Shown: positions 33,915-45,145 of the stretch, in pieces
How positions within the stretch are numbered: position 1 is the first letter of the stretch
Layout of the letters: the number at the start of each line of letters is the position of its first letter
DNA from: Chara braunii
Taxonomy: Eukaryota; Streptophyta; Charophyceae; Charales; Characeae
Reading direction: 5' to 3'
Assembly (NCBI GenBank): GCA_003427395.1
Contig: BFEA01000026.1
Coordinates: 663,475-723,917 of the forward strand
Length of the DNA stretch: 60,443 nt
Notes under the pieces: generated by a model
The model's database searches: none
Told to the model about the DNA's origin: nothing
The model's input: only the letters and a program-made list of their open reading frames with translations
Program-made: the position numbers and the translations under genes

Positions 33915-34399
33915 CCGTCATCTGATGTGTGGGGTTTGAGTATGAGCTCGCCCGTTGGGGCCCGTAAGGGGGTGCATTATTCCACTGGGTGCCAAGGAAG
34001 GGGCTGCCTGTCTCAGACCGCTGTCCCCATGGAACCCCCCTCCGCTTCAGTTTCAAAATCCTCACTTAAAAATTTCCTGCTACCACCAGAATCCATACTC
34101 GGACCCACTCATCATGACCCGGGCTGCAGATTGCGCAGTGGGCCAGGGGAGGCTGTAGGGGAGACTGCGGATATACTACTGCAAGATCTCCGTCGGGCCG
34201 CGGAATACAGGAGCGGAGGGCAAAAGCAGCCTATTAATCGACTCCTCAGAAGCCCCGCAGGTGTTGAAGTCGTCGGGTGGGCCGCTGCGTGAGCGCTAGG
34301 CCAGGAGCGAGGCGGAGGGGCGATGAGCGCTAAGCCAAGGAGCAAGGCGGATGGGGACAGCGAAGAAAGAAAAAGCTGAATCCGGACTCTAAACCGCGC
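33915..34399. other. Unassigned segment between units B and C
   Basis: Both strands carry open phases, but none resembles a known protein. Two near-repeats of GAGCGCTA(G/A)GCCA(G)GAGC(G/A)AGGCGGA occur at 34289-34350. It could be part of another element. Confidence 0.4.
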
Positions 34400-35300
34400 C
34401 AGGTGCGTGCAGAGCGGAGCCGGAGATGGCAGCGGTAAGAGAGACGATCGTGGCGTAGTGGGAAGTACGTAACTCGTGCGATTCTTGATGAATCAGCCGA
34501 GTGAAGACTGGATTCCGGGGTTTCCGAGGCAGGCGACCTCGAATCTGGCGTTAGATTAGTATGAAACTTAGTGTAGGAGGAGTTAATAGAAAGAGGAGTT
34601 GCGTGAAGCTATCGAGATACGCAGATATGGAGGAGGGTTGAGATTAAGATTTTACTCGTTTTTCAATGAAAACGAGTGAAAATGAATGATAGATAGGGGT
34701 TTTTTGACAAGGTGAACTCGATTGAGAAGTCAGATTAGAAGGGAAGTTAGTGAGATAGAAGTTAAAAGGAAAAGAGGCTGCACGGAGAGTTGGCGGGAGT
34801 CGGCTATGGAAGGAAGAGGATAAGTCGGTTATGGAAGGAAGGGGATAAGCGCTATCTCGCTCGATTCTTAACAAAATCGGGCGAGGAAATATGTTTTTCA
34901 GGGGTTTTGGGGTGATGCGAGCGTGATGGCGACGTCAGTCTTGCCTATAGATGAGTGGCTTGACCTGGGTTGATACTAAAGATTGCGCCCAGGGGAGAGC
35001 TTCGAAACTAAAATGTATCTTCCCACGTATAGGGAAAGGTTCATTCTTGTTTTTGCCTATCTGACGAGATGCGGACTGTAGCATCAGTTCCCATTCTCGA
35101 TCCTGTGGCTGCTCATTGGGTTGATGGTTTTTCTTTCCGCTGATAGTCTGACCGTGGACCATTTCAACAAGTCCCCTCCGCGGTCTTCCTCCCTGTTCAC
35201 GTGTAATCCATTCCACTGAGTCGCGGGGTTGGAGACTTACCAATTGGTCGTGTGCCATCACAAGTTGAGGGAACTGCGAAGAGTTGCAGAAGGAAAGGAT

Positions 35301-35344
<44 letters not shown>

Positions 35345-36499
35345 CGATTCACCCACAACTTACCGTTGGAACTGGCTCCAGACGTAGGACGACATATGCG
35401 GGTGAACGTATTCTACGAACTGGTCTGCTGAAGCTGCGAGCGAAGGAAACAGTTTCAAGATGACAATTTTTATTCATGTGTTGTAATGGAAGATTCGTAG
35501 TCATTTTCGAGGGAAAAAGTGGCGTTGCAAATCGTTGGGGCCACTCGTGATTCCCATCTCCCCTACGACTACGACTCCTGTTATGAACGTCATACCCGTC
35601 AGGGACTGTTCCCCTGTTCGACTGCAGTCGTGAACAACTGGCAAACCGTCTAACTCCTATGCGTTGTGGCATTTTTTCACTCACGACTTCGCCTCTGCCG
35701 CCGACTACTAGTGACTTTGGACGAGCCTAGCAGGACTTAGGACTGGGTACGTTCATATTCAGAAACTAGAAGGAGGAACGGAGTAGTAGAGCAGCATACT
35801 GACCGACGCATCCCTCATCTGGTGGAAGGAATAGCAGGAGGTGGACTGCAATGACTACACACCTACCTACTGCCAGGAATGCAAAGGAACGAAAGAAAAT
35901 GAATGAGGATGGTGATGAGCGCGCACATACCTGGTTTTGGCAGTAGTTTGCTCAGCTGATATCCACGCGCACGTTGTTGCTGCAACGCAGTGTTTCGCTG
36001 TGTTTTCTTCCTTACAATGAGTTGCTGTTTTCACTGTTGTGTAAGGCCTTATTGAGCATTCTTAAGGCTCCGTGTTTGCCGGCTGGCTGACATGTTGCAC
36101 AACCGTTAAACCAAAGAGTCAACTGGTCTGCGAGTTAGTGAGTGTCTGAAATGGTCGAGGTATTTCGCAGGTGTGTCATATACCAACTATGATTTGGAGT
36201 ATAGATGGATGAGAATGGTCGTGTGAAGTACGTACTGAGTCTTGGTGATGGGGTACAAAGTGGAGATCTCCATGCACTTCAGATATTGTCGCTATGGAGT
36301 AGGATTATCGTGGCTACTATTCTTTTATTTGACTGTTGCTGCGTATACGTCGGAGCTTCTATTGTTGTGACCAATTGCTGAAGAACTTATCCCTAAGCAT
36401 TGCAGTCCGTTGCTTTGAGACTACTAGTCGATATTTTATTTCTCCTGCTCGTCAGAGAGGGAGGGGGTGTGCCTTTTATTTTATTTTTTAGGGAGGATT

Positions 36500-36960
36500 C
36501 CTAGTCTAAGGCCAATCATTGTTTCTAAGTTGAATGGTTTAGCCTGAAAACCACGCACATAAGTATAAACTGAGTATAACAGGAAGTACTTTGTTTATAC
36601 TTGCATGAGAACTGACAGTTGAACATTGTTTCTAAGTTGAATGGTCCAGCATTAAGCCATATCATTAAGAAGAGAAGGAAAATTACGAAGTATAATTGGA
36701 AGTAATGAGCAAGCTGAGCATTGCTTCTAAGCTGAATGGCTCAGTCTCCTGCCCATATTCTCATTTATTTTGAAAAAAAAGTCATAAATTATTAAACTTT
36801 GACCATTAAATAGTTCAGAGCGATTAGACATTGTTTCTAAGTTGAATGGTCTAGTCATATGCCGAAAGAAGAGAAAAGTAGTTGTGCAACATGTTCGTGT
36901 ATATTCTAAAGGCATGCTAGACATTGTTTCTAAGTTGAACGGTCTAGCACCATGCCATAT
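36500..36960. repeat. Hairpin array of unit C
   Basis: The loop here is ATTGTTTCTAAGTTGAATG or close to it. Clear stems are 36714-36744 (CTGAGC/GCTCAG), 36822-36856 (GATTAGAC/GTCTAGTC with one wobble) and 36915-36949 (TGCTAGAC/GTCTAGCA, perfect). Decayed ones lie near 36510 and 36620. Confidence 0.8.
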
Positions 36961-37918
36961 GTAAGCTAGGTATAAGGGTTAAATCATCTGAAAGTTTCAT
37001 GAACTATCTATGAGGATTTTTGACTTGGGGATGGTGAGAGTACTTACTCTTTATGGTTTGGTCTTGCATGTGGCTGAGTGAGATTACTACTTAGTCTGGG
37101 TTTCAGTTTGGACAGGTAGTTGCTTTAGTTGCTCGCCATGTGCTAGAGCGATAGGAGTTAGTTCAATTTTTGCATTTTCTGAGCTAACTTTATTTTTACT
37201 TAGGTCAATTCTTGCATTTTTTTGGATAATGTTTTATACTTGGCTTTGTATAAATCTTGGTAAGATACTCTCTCTACAGGAAGCGCTGCCGAAATTTCTG
37301 CAAATCCAAGGAGTTAGTCGACTTTTGACTTCTCAAAGTTCAGTTTGTCTAAATCTTATATATGGCTTAGTAAAAATATGGAAAGTCTCATTTTTTAAAG
37401 GGAGTGCTGCCCAAATTTTTTCTACGTTAGAGAGTTAGACAAAATTGGATCTTGAGAAGTCAAAGTCATTTTAGATTCTGAACTTAGCTTGTATAAATTT
37501 TGAAAAACTACTTTCTCTACGGAAAGCGCTGCCAAAATTTCTACAAAACTAAGGAGTTAGTTAAATTTTGTCTCAGCTGAACGCAAGTTTTACTTTGAGT
37601 TCTTATCTGACTTAGTATAAATCTAGAAAGTCTACTTTTCTAAAGGAGATGCTGCCCAAATTTTTACTAATTCAGGAAGTTTGAAAAAATTTGACTTTTC
37701 AAAATTAGATATTACTTCAGTCTTTCGTATTTAAGCTAGTATAAATTCTGAAAAAGCATTTTTCCTACAGGAAGCGCTGCCAAAATTTTCTCAGTTTAAA
37801 GGAGCTAAAGTATATTTTGACAGGTGACAATTCTAGCGATTCACTCTATAGAGAAAATTTTGTCAAAAATTTATCTTCCCTTGATCACTTGCTTAGAGGT
37901 AGACTTAGGCTTCGTTAA

Positions 37919-38338
37919 ACCACCGGTCCTCCTAACGTCAGAAGACCTCAGGGGTACCGGTAGTGTCGTTTCATGACAGGTACCGGTAGTACAGTGTGAA
38001 AAACTGGGTGGGCCTCAAAAATAAAATTTGCGAAAAATAATTTGAAATAAACCGAATCGGCGCGGTGAATATTTCATGGTGAAAATGATTTTGTTTTTTT
38101 TTTCCTGATATTTTCCCTGAAAGATCACGACTTAATCTACGGACTCTCAAATTTTCAGACATTTTGGTGAACGTTTCTGAGCACAAAAAATCGGGAAAGT
38201 TGCGCTTGCAAAATGACGAGATTGGACCCGTCGGCCCCTCCGTACAACCCAGCGCCTCCGTACAGTCACCGCCCCTCCGTACAACCCCGCCCTAACTCAC
38301 AGGGACTAGGGGGTTTCGGCAGCGGGGGGACCGGTGGT
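37919..38338. mobile_element. MITE-like insertion within unit C
   Basis: About 420 bp bounded by ACCACCGGTCC and GGACCGGTGGT are present in unit C only. The flanks (...GGCTTCGTTAA and CAAGTAGAATG) correspond to continuous sequence in units A (near 20930) and B (near 28590). Bases next to the termini are TTAA and TCAA, which might be an altered 4-bp target duplication. Inside are GGTACCGGTAGT repeats and three copies of CCTCCGTACA. No transposase is encoded. Confidence 0.8.
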
Positions 38339-40075
38339 TCAAGTAGAATGATTTTGAGTAAGGTCGTGATATGAAGATTATTCTTCATGGACTTATAAAT
38401 TTAGCTTGGGGATTGGTCTTTCTTGTGTTACAGGTCCTCTTGGTCGCTTGATTCAGGATTTGGGCTAGATTCAGCTTGATCCCGTGAGGATCATCTTCTG
38501 TTATCACTGATAACAAGTCGTTTGTCGATTCGTCGGTTTACAATTCAACTCACTCTTGTCACTCAACCTAAAGGCTTTAGCCCTGTGGTTTGTTTTGTTT
38601 CATTGTGTTTTTACCCGGACTTTTTATTGAATGACCATAACAAAGGTACTGAGTACTTTATTGCTGGAAGGGTATGCTAAGGTTGAGGTTTGTGTGGTTA
38701 AAGCAAGGGCTGTGAGCGCAGAGAATGGTTGAAGTTGACCATGTGTAGTGCATGGACTTTTGGTTGAATCTTTGATGTGATTGCATGTATGTTTGGTGAT
38801 TCGGACTTTGAATTTGACTGTCTGCACTCACATACATATATATATGACTAAGAGGAGTCTCACTGTGATTGTGAGAAGTGATCGTCACATATTTATAACC
38901 CTTTATATATATGTACATAAATACGCGTTGGGTGTTTGCGCGGCTTATAATTGTGACCGTACGAGTAAGGGTTAAACAGATTATGTTTTTGGGAAAAAAA
39001 TGAGATTCTCTTTTATCCCTTGTTTTTTAGAGTTTTTATATAGTTGGACGTTGTAGTTTATGACAACCATCAAAGTCAAACTCCTTGATTTCTCTCCAGG
39101 CCCTAGATGACGGAGTTGGTCTCAAGGGCGATAAGAGATGATTGTCACCAAAGGTATAAACCTGTGTACCACCCACTCTCCGCAGGGTGTAGAAGAGGGT
39201 GTGGTTCTCAACCGCACTTGGCGGTTGTCTAGCATCGAGAGATTAACCCTTTAAGGCGCGTGTCAGCCGACACTTGAGTGCCGAACACGACCCTCGAGAT
39301 TAACGAGGACCGCATAACTATGGGTACTACATAGTACGTCATCATTGCGACTGCTTACATATGCATGCATTGCAAGTCGATATGAGTTAGCCCTGCGTCC
39401 GCGCGGTTTTGTACTAAGTCTCACGCGCGTCGCCTATCCGATTTCCGTGTTGGAAGGTTATGGGATGGTTACTGAAGGGACTAGGAGCGTTGTTGTGTTG
39501 TTTGTCTTGTGTCTTACTGTTTGTGTGTATGCGGTGTCTTATTTTTATTGCTAGTAGTGTATGCGTGGTGAGTGAGATGTGTCCTAGTCGACCGACGATG
39601 AGTCGGGCTCGGGACCTCAGCCCCCCAAGACGTCGGTTCGCGTGCGGGTCTGATAGAGACGTAAAACCGCACATACCCCCTATGCTACAACGAACGAGAA
39701 ACGCCCTCGGCTGGTCTACCTCCGCGATTGCAACTGATTACCTTTCGTACTGTGGACTGGTAGCTCGGCGGGGATACGTCCACCGAAGGGAGGTGACAAC
39801 TCCCGCAAGGTGGAGGTAAGTCGTGCCTCGCATTGACCCTATCCTGTCGTAGGGGCTCACGAGAGGTATGGCTGGCACACTCGACCGGAGCGGCTTGCAG
39901 AAGCTCCATGTGTATTCACAACGAGGATCATACCAACTCCTGCGTGACGCGGTCAGGAGGGTCCCGCCCTGCGCGGCGCGGGACCGATGCGCTCGACACC
40001 GCTCAAAGGGAGAGGAGCCGTTCGGGTCCAGAGTGCCCGACGGGAGAAAGTGGGAGAGGAGGGGGGTGAAGAGAA

Positions 40076-40133
40076 CCCTAAACCCTAGAAAAACCCTAAG
40101 AAAACCCTAACTGGGGTTTAGGTGGTTAGGGTA
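40076..40133. repeat. Telomere-like CCCTAAA motifs in the D leader
   Basis: ACCCTAAACCCTAG, ACCCTAAG and ACCCTAAC occur together, followed by GGTTTAGGTGGTTAGGG. The counterpart in element E lies at 51102-51164 in the opposite orientation, so the motif travels with the element and is not an interstitial telomere. Confidence 0.8.
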
Positions 40134-41754
40134 GGGTAGCGGCGACCTAATCAAGAAAAGAAGATGGTAACCATGGAGGGGAAGGGGAGAGAAAATAAAA
40201 TAAACAGTGAAATTTCGAGATAAAAATAAAGGAAAATAAATAATATAAATAAATAAATAAATAAATAAACAAAATGTGAAGAGAGAAGTAATATTTATTT
40301 TCTTGGAATTTTCGGTAGCATTTCCCTACCACCCAAGGGGTCAAAAATGTGCCAAGCGGAAGGAGAGACCAAGATGAGCACACTAAAGTTCAAAATGTCG
40401 TAAATTATAAATTAAAGAAAAAAATAATAATAATAAATAAACAAGCCTACCAGCCGGGCCGCCCGGGTCCCGGGTGGCCAGCCCCTGCAAGGACCAAGGC
40501 CGGTCCCAGCAAAAAAAAACAAAAAACAAACAATCCAAAAAATCCAAAAAAAACTATGTTATGCAGAAAAATAAACTGAACAACTTTTGCCTGAGGGTCA
40601 CATCGAGATTCTTTATCAAATTTAAAATATAAAATAAATTAAAAAAATATTTTTATTACTTTTATTTTTTTTTATTTTTTTGGCCCGACCGGGCAAGTGA
40701 ACCCGGGCCACTCTGGTAGCCTAGTAAATAAATAAGTTAATAAATAAATAAACAAGAAGAGGAGGAGGTGAAGAGAAACAAAGTGTTGGATTTTTCAAAA
40801 ATTTCGGCAGCATTTCGTTACCCCCATGGGATCGAAGTGTACCGTGAAGAAGAAAGGCAAGTAACATGAGAAAATTTTGCCAACACTTCGCTACCCCCAA
40901 GGGGTCAAAATGTGTTGAAAAAGACTAGTAAAAGAAAAGAAACAGAAAATTTCGGCAACACTTCGTTACCCCCATGGGGTGAAATTGTGTACCAAAAACA
41001 AGAATGACGAAGTCCTAATCAGATTTGAAGGTGCCGCAAAGAAATTCAAATTTTCAGAATAATTTAAAAATAAAAAATAAAATGAAATAAATCAAAGGTG
41101 GGGAATATGATAATTCAAATTTTTGGAAAGAAGGGGAAATGTAAATTCAAAAAAGATAAAAAGAAGTAAAACAAAAAAAAATTGAAGTTCGGGGGGACGG
41201 GGATGAAAAAGTGAAGGAGAAAATATGAAAATAGGTGAGAGAGAGAAAAAGAGTGAAAAGGGAGATGCGGGAAATGATGGGGTTGTAGTTAGGGGAGAGA
41301 AGGGGGTAGAGGAGGGTGAGAGAATGTGAGAGATAGGGATAGGAAAGGTGAGGAGGGGTAGAAGAGATTAATAGAAGATGGTGAGTGGGGAGGGGAGGAG
41401 ACAAAAAGGGTTGTGGAAAATGACTGAAGAGGGAGGTAGGAGGAGGGAGTAGTGGTAGGGTTAGATGATGGGGGGGGCGAGAAAAAGGGTTGGGGGGGAC
41501 TACGTTAGTGGGTAGGATGGTGATACCAAGCTCTTAAGGGGCCAAGAGCAGAGCACTACCAAGATCCACATGATCTTGGCCTTCAAGATGTTGCTGGTCT
41601 GCTGCCGCAGCAATAGAAGACAATGATGATGATGTTTCAGGGTTGGTTGAAATCTTGATCAGCCGCCCCACTGCCACAGTTGCACAACCCCCTAGCCAGG
41701 GGGGAATTTTGAACTGCTGCCAAACTGCTGATGCAACAGTGGAAAAATAGTGAA

Positions 41755-41756
<2 letters not shown>

Positions 41757-41803
<47 letters not shown>
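41757..41803. repeat. (AT)n microsatellite
   Basis: A dinucleotide run of about 45 bp, followed by ATGT repeats, inside the D leader. It is absent from the corresponding part of E. Predicted Tyr/Ile-rich peptides are artefacts. Confidence 0.95.
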
Positions 41804-41814
<11 letters not shown>

Positions 41815-41995
41815 GTGGCGCAGCCCCCTAGCCAGGGGGGTCTTCAACCTCCACGGCAAGCTGCCACGTGGCACTGCAGATGGTCACGTGCTGCTCTCGT
41901 GCTGGCCGGTGCTCACTGCGGGGTAAATAGCTGGTACAACACCTTCTCAACCCCAGCGTACCGCACTACTAAGCCATAGACACACTGTGGCTAGT

Positions 41996-42070
41996 GCGTT
42001 ACAATGACGGCTACGCACGCGCATGGCCAGCAGCTGGCCAGGTTCAAATCCTGGCAGCAACATCCCGGAT
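41996..42070 (+). other. tRNA-like module in the leader of element D
   Basis: A box A-like region is followed by GGCCAGGTTCAAATCCTGGC, a perfect T-arm-like box B hairpin. It is antisense to element D. The matching module in E is at 49571-49650. Pairing elsewhere is poor, so a functional tRNA is not claimed. Confidence 0.6.
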
Positions 42071-42369
42071 CTTGAATAAAGATAATTTGAGAGTGGGGCG
42101 GGGCGAGGCAATATGGGCATGTGGTGCGTGCGTGTGCGTGTGCGGCGTCCTTGGCCTTCGTACTTGTGCGCACTCGTCGTGCTAGCTCTCTCTTTTCTGC
42201 CATGTGTCAGCCCCTTCTCGCTTCGTCCCCGCTGCACCTTTTCGCCCACTGTTTACCATGAAAACGCCCGAAAAACACCTCAAAAACCTGTTGTCGGGTT
42301 TACACCGTTTTTCTCAACGGTGGGGGCCAGGGTGGGTGGGAGCGGGGAACGTTCCCGCTCTGATACTAG

Positions 42370-42665
42370 TGTGACGGACCCGTCGGGATGGCGGTCCGTT
42401 AGGATCAACACGAAGGGTTGAGGAAGGAGAAGATGGAGATGGAGCTGGAAGGGACAACGCAGCTTCGACGCAGATTCAACACGCACGTACTCCAAACTGT
42501 GCAAATGCAGAGTGAGCCAGAATACAGACTGCAGCTGGGGTATAACCCCGGCGAACTGACTGGACTGGACTGGACTGGCCTGATACCGATAGTGGTACTG
42601 GGCATGACTGGACTGGACCGAAACAATACACGGCCTGGTCCCACAGGTCGAAATGGCAAATAGCC
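42370..42665 (-). mobile_element. 5' LTR of element D (outer end uncertain)
   Basis: On the minus strand it shares blocks with the 320-bp LTR of E: GTCCAGTCCAGTCCAGTCAG, GGGGT(T)ATACCCCAGC, TTTGGAGTACGTGCGT, AGCTGCGTTGTCCC and CAGCTCCATCTCCATCT. It ends GGGTCCGTCACA at 42370. Divergence from E's LTR is large, so D is a different subfamily or much older. The outer boundary is not resolved. Confidence 0.65.
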
Positions 42666-42829
42666 GAATAGGCCCTGGCTGTAGGTCAGGGCAGATAGAG
42701 GCCCGCTGCAGTGGTGCAGGCAAAGGATATCTAGGAGATACAAGTAAAGGAGTGGCAAACTCTGGAGACCATACAAGGGAGGCTAAGGTATATGCATAAT
42801 GTACCAGATAATTTGCATAAAATGCAGCA

Positions 42830-43980
42830 GGCAATCCCTGACTAATGGCTTTGCATCTTAAGGAGCTCGAGAGAAAAGTCGTCGGACACCTGGTAAGAAG
42901 ACTTGGAAGATGCCCCCGGACACCTGGTAAGAAGACTCGGAAGATGCCCAAGGAATTCTGAGAATCTTGGGCCCCGAGCGAAACCAAGGGATAAAGGTAC
43001 AACACTGGCGAGAACAATCCAACCACAAGAATTGCACTAAACTGAGATTCATGAGAGAGAAGGTCATTCACCCCTCAGAAGAGCTTCATGAGGTAAGGGT
43101 GTGGGCGGCAAGTTCAGAGACTGCTGAGACAATACTCGTCTCCCGCTCTCCCGAGCTCCTCCAAGTGGAGCCACTGTTGCACGGGTGGAAGGATGTAAAG
43201 GCTTTGGGGTCCTTTTTCCCTGCACTATTGTACAAAACCAAAATAGGGGTCAAGGTCCTACAAGCATCCTTGAAAGTCCAAGCGATCACCGTAGCGGCGA
43301 AAGACTACAAAAGGAGCCGGAATTTCAGCTGGGAAATATAAACCTGCCGAAACTTTGGAGGGCCTTGAAAAAGATACCCTCCCAGAAACAAGCAAGCATC
43401 ATGTGGACCCAGTCGTTGTCAGTTACCGCCTCCGCCTCCTGGCTGGTATCTAGAGGAATGAAGATTGATGAAAGATGTGTCAGATGTAACTGGGGCTGGG
43501 AAACAAGCAGTCATATTTGGCTCTACTATCCTCTGTGGACTCAACTATGGGACTGGTGGAAGAATCACTGGAAGGAACTTTCAGGGGATAACTTCCGGTG
43601 GACACACGAATGGACTCTCCATGGTTTCTGCCCCGAGGATCAGGACCTACTGAAAGGCTGGGGGTACGTGGCCTTTGCCTGTAGAGGGGTGGCAATGGAA
43701 GTTATTTGGAATTCAAGGAATGACCTGCTTTTCAGAAAAGAGTCTCAGTCCTTCTCTAAGCAGACGAATAGGTTCCTCACACTCCTACGACGTACTATTT
43801 ATGCAGACTGGCAGAGTGTGAAACAGCATCAGAAAAAAAGGGTTGTCATGGTTCCACAGTACATGGGCTAAAGATGGTAGAATAGCGTCAGTCTCAGCAG
43901 AAGGCAAACTCACACTCACTCCTTGGCTGTTACAAAGAAGAGTTGAACAAGATTAGAACCGTGTTAGGTTCTTCTTAGGT
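42830..43980 (+). pseudogene. LINE ORF2 C-terminal fragment (zf-RVT region)
   Basis: The main phase runs to the stop at 43869-43871. It includes LPKLWRALKKIPSQKQASIM, then RCVRCNWGWETSSHIWLYYP, and LWDWWKNHWKELSG, followed by the typical LINE tail GVAMEVIWNSRNDLLFRK and LLRRTIYADW. The zinc motif has CVRC and a His, but the last Cys is Tyr (LYYP where LINEs usually have CP). An upstream phase (42967-43330) carries coding sequence in another frame, so there is a frameshift near 43330. No poly(A) tail is seen. The reverse transcriptase proper is missing. It belongs to the same kind of LINE as 3730-5272. Confidence 0.75.
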
Positions 43981-44870
43981 CGTTGGGACTTCAAACGTAC
44001 AATAAAATAGGGATGTGTTTGAGCTGCAAGAGGGGTACAAAATAGGAGGATGTAGGATTTTCATTATTAGAGGCTTTTTAGGATAGAAGTCATTAAATGG
44101 GATATCTGATTCGGGTCCCTTTGGGTCTCGTAAGAAGTGAAGCTGGGTAAGGCTCCCAGACAATTCATTTTCCGGGTAGACTGTGAGGATCCCGACTTCT
44201 GGCAACAATTTGTAGCCTTGGGCACTGGAGTCGGGACCCACTAGCATCGATTTACGCTTCGGCAGTTTGGTTTTCAACCACGTGCGACGAGAGGTGATAT
44301 TCGGCGACCGTTGATCCTTTTGTGTATCTTCGGTGCAGGGCAATAGGGACCGATTTTGTGGACGTATCTGTCCGCCGGCCAATAGAAGAGTTTCGTTTTC
44401 ATTTTTTTGTCCATTTAGGTAGCCACTTTGCGTTGGCGCGAAACTGCAATACTATGATTTTTTTAAGGGGGGTGTGTTTTTGAAGCTTCGCGCCTTGCTA
44501 TTTTTTTCGCAGAAATTTAGAATATTGAGATTTCCAGGGAAGACTGCGAACAGGCCAGCGGGAAGGTCGCATGCAGATGTACCGGGTTGGTGGAAGTGTG
44601 GATGCATAGCATTGGCCTTGTTTTCTTTGCATTTCTGAAAATAAAAAAAATGATTCTTTATGTGTTTTTTTTTAAAGAAACGACCGCCACACACCGATTT
44701 ACTCGATGCTAGTGGGTCCCGGCTCCTGGGGCCTGGACCCACTGGTGAAGTATTCTATGACGTGTAACACAATTTTATGTTTTTTTTGGAAAATACAAAG
44801 TGATTTTTTATTTGCATGAATGGATCGTTTTCTGATTTAAAATGAATTGAAATAGCACATAAAACTACGG
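43981..44870. repeat. AT-rich region with inverted repeat arms
   Basis: GGAGTCGGGACCCACTAGCATCGATTTAC at about 44226-44254 is mirrored by GATTTACTCGATGCTAGTGG and GGTCCCGGCTCCTGG at about 44694-44730. It may be a MITE-like element of about 510 bp. The minus-strand frame at 43975-44382 has no recognised domain. Nothing else is supported here. Confidence 0.45.
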
Positions 44871-44977
44871 CTTGGACCCCACTGGCCGGCAGCATGGAAG
44901 TGATTTTCCATTTCCATGTTTACGGGACCCCACTGGACCGCCAGGAAGGTGCGCCATGCGAATTGGGGACCCCACTG
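44732..44977. promoter_or_regulatory. Spaced GGGACCCCACTGG repeats upstream of the trihelix locus
   Basis: Four copies of (G)GGACCC(C)ACTG, starting near 44732, 44873, 44924 and 44965, lie 1.2-1.4 kb before the predicted start at 46169. They may be promoter elements or just part of a repeat. No TATA box or start site can be assigned from sequence alone. Confidence 0.25.
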
Positions 44978-45145
44978 CCAGTGCCGGACTGTCGTGGAAA
45001 ACCGTCGGAAGCGTTTCCACATGGCCGGCGGCTGGAAAGAACTGTCAGACCGTCCGGCGACTGTTTTCCAAAACCGAAGTTTTTTTAGACGGGGGGGGGG
45101 GGCACCCCCAAAGATGCCGTACCAGGGCACGGGCGGCCTGGTCCG

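Larger units (their letters stand above)
34400..39998 (-). mobile_element. Unit C: third giant unit, left end not defined
   Basis: The right end ...GCTCGACA (39998) matches the ends of A and B. From about 36490 rightward it is collinear with A: hairpin array (36500-36960), repeats of about 115 bp (37225-37830), TATATA stretch (38832-38928) and GC-rich end (39580-39998). Leftward it resembles the degenerate subrepeats of A around 34450-34900; 34900-36480 matches only weakly. The segment of about 700 bp with TGTCGG is missing, so it is truncated or rearranged at the left. It interrupts element D at 39998/39999. A (GA)n run lies at 35300-35341. Confidence 0.55.
39999..42369 (-). mobile_element. 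Element D: 5' leader of a chromovirus-like retrotransposon, truncated
   Basis: Read on the minus strand, the LTR end at 42370 is followed by a tRNA-iMet-type primer-binding site (TAGTATCAGAGCGGG, 42355-42369) and then a leader collinear with the leader of element E (49284-51250). Shared features are an antisense tRNA-like module (41996-42070), a purine-rich tract (41180-41480 plus strand), repeated TTCGGCA..CACTTCGTTACCCCC motifs (40310-41000) and CCCTAAA telomere-like repeats (40076-40133). Homology stops at 39998, where unit C begins, just before gag would start. No D coding sequence remains. Confidence 0.75.

Noticed and set aside
40076-40133. True telomere or interstitial telomere scar
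   Set aside because: Few, irregular units, and the same motif recurs at the corresponding leader position of element E.
41996-42070. Functional tRNA gene or 5S-like gene
   Set aside because: Only the T-arm/box B is good; no closing acceptor stem, and it is a repeated module of a retrotransposon leader.
42280-43071. 263-codon minus-strand ORF over the D LTR and the adjacent LINE
   Set aside because: It crosses from an LTR into antisense LINE coding sequence, so it cannot be one gene.
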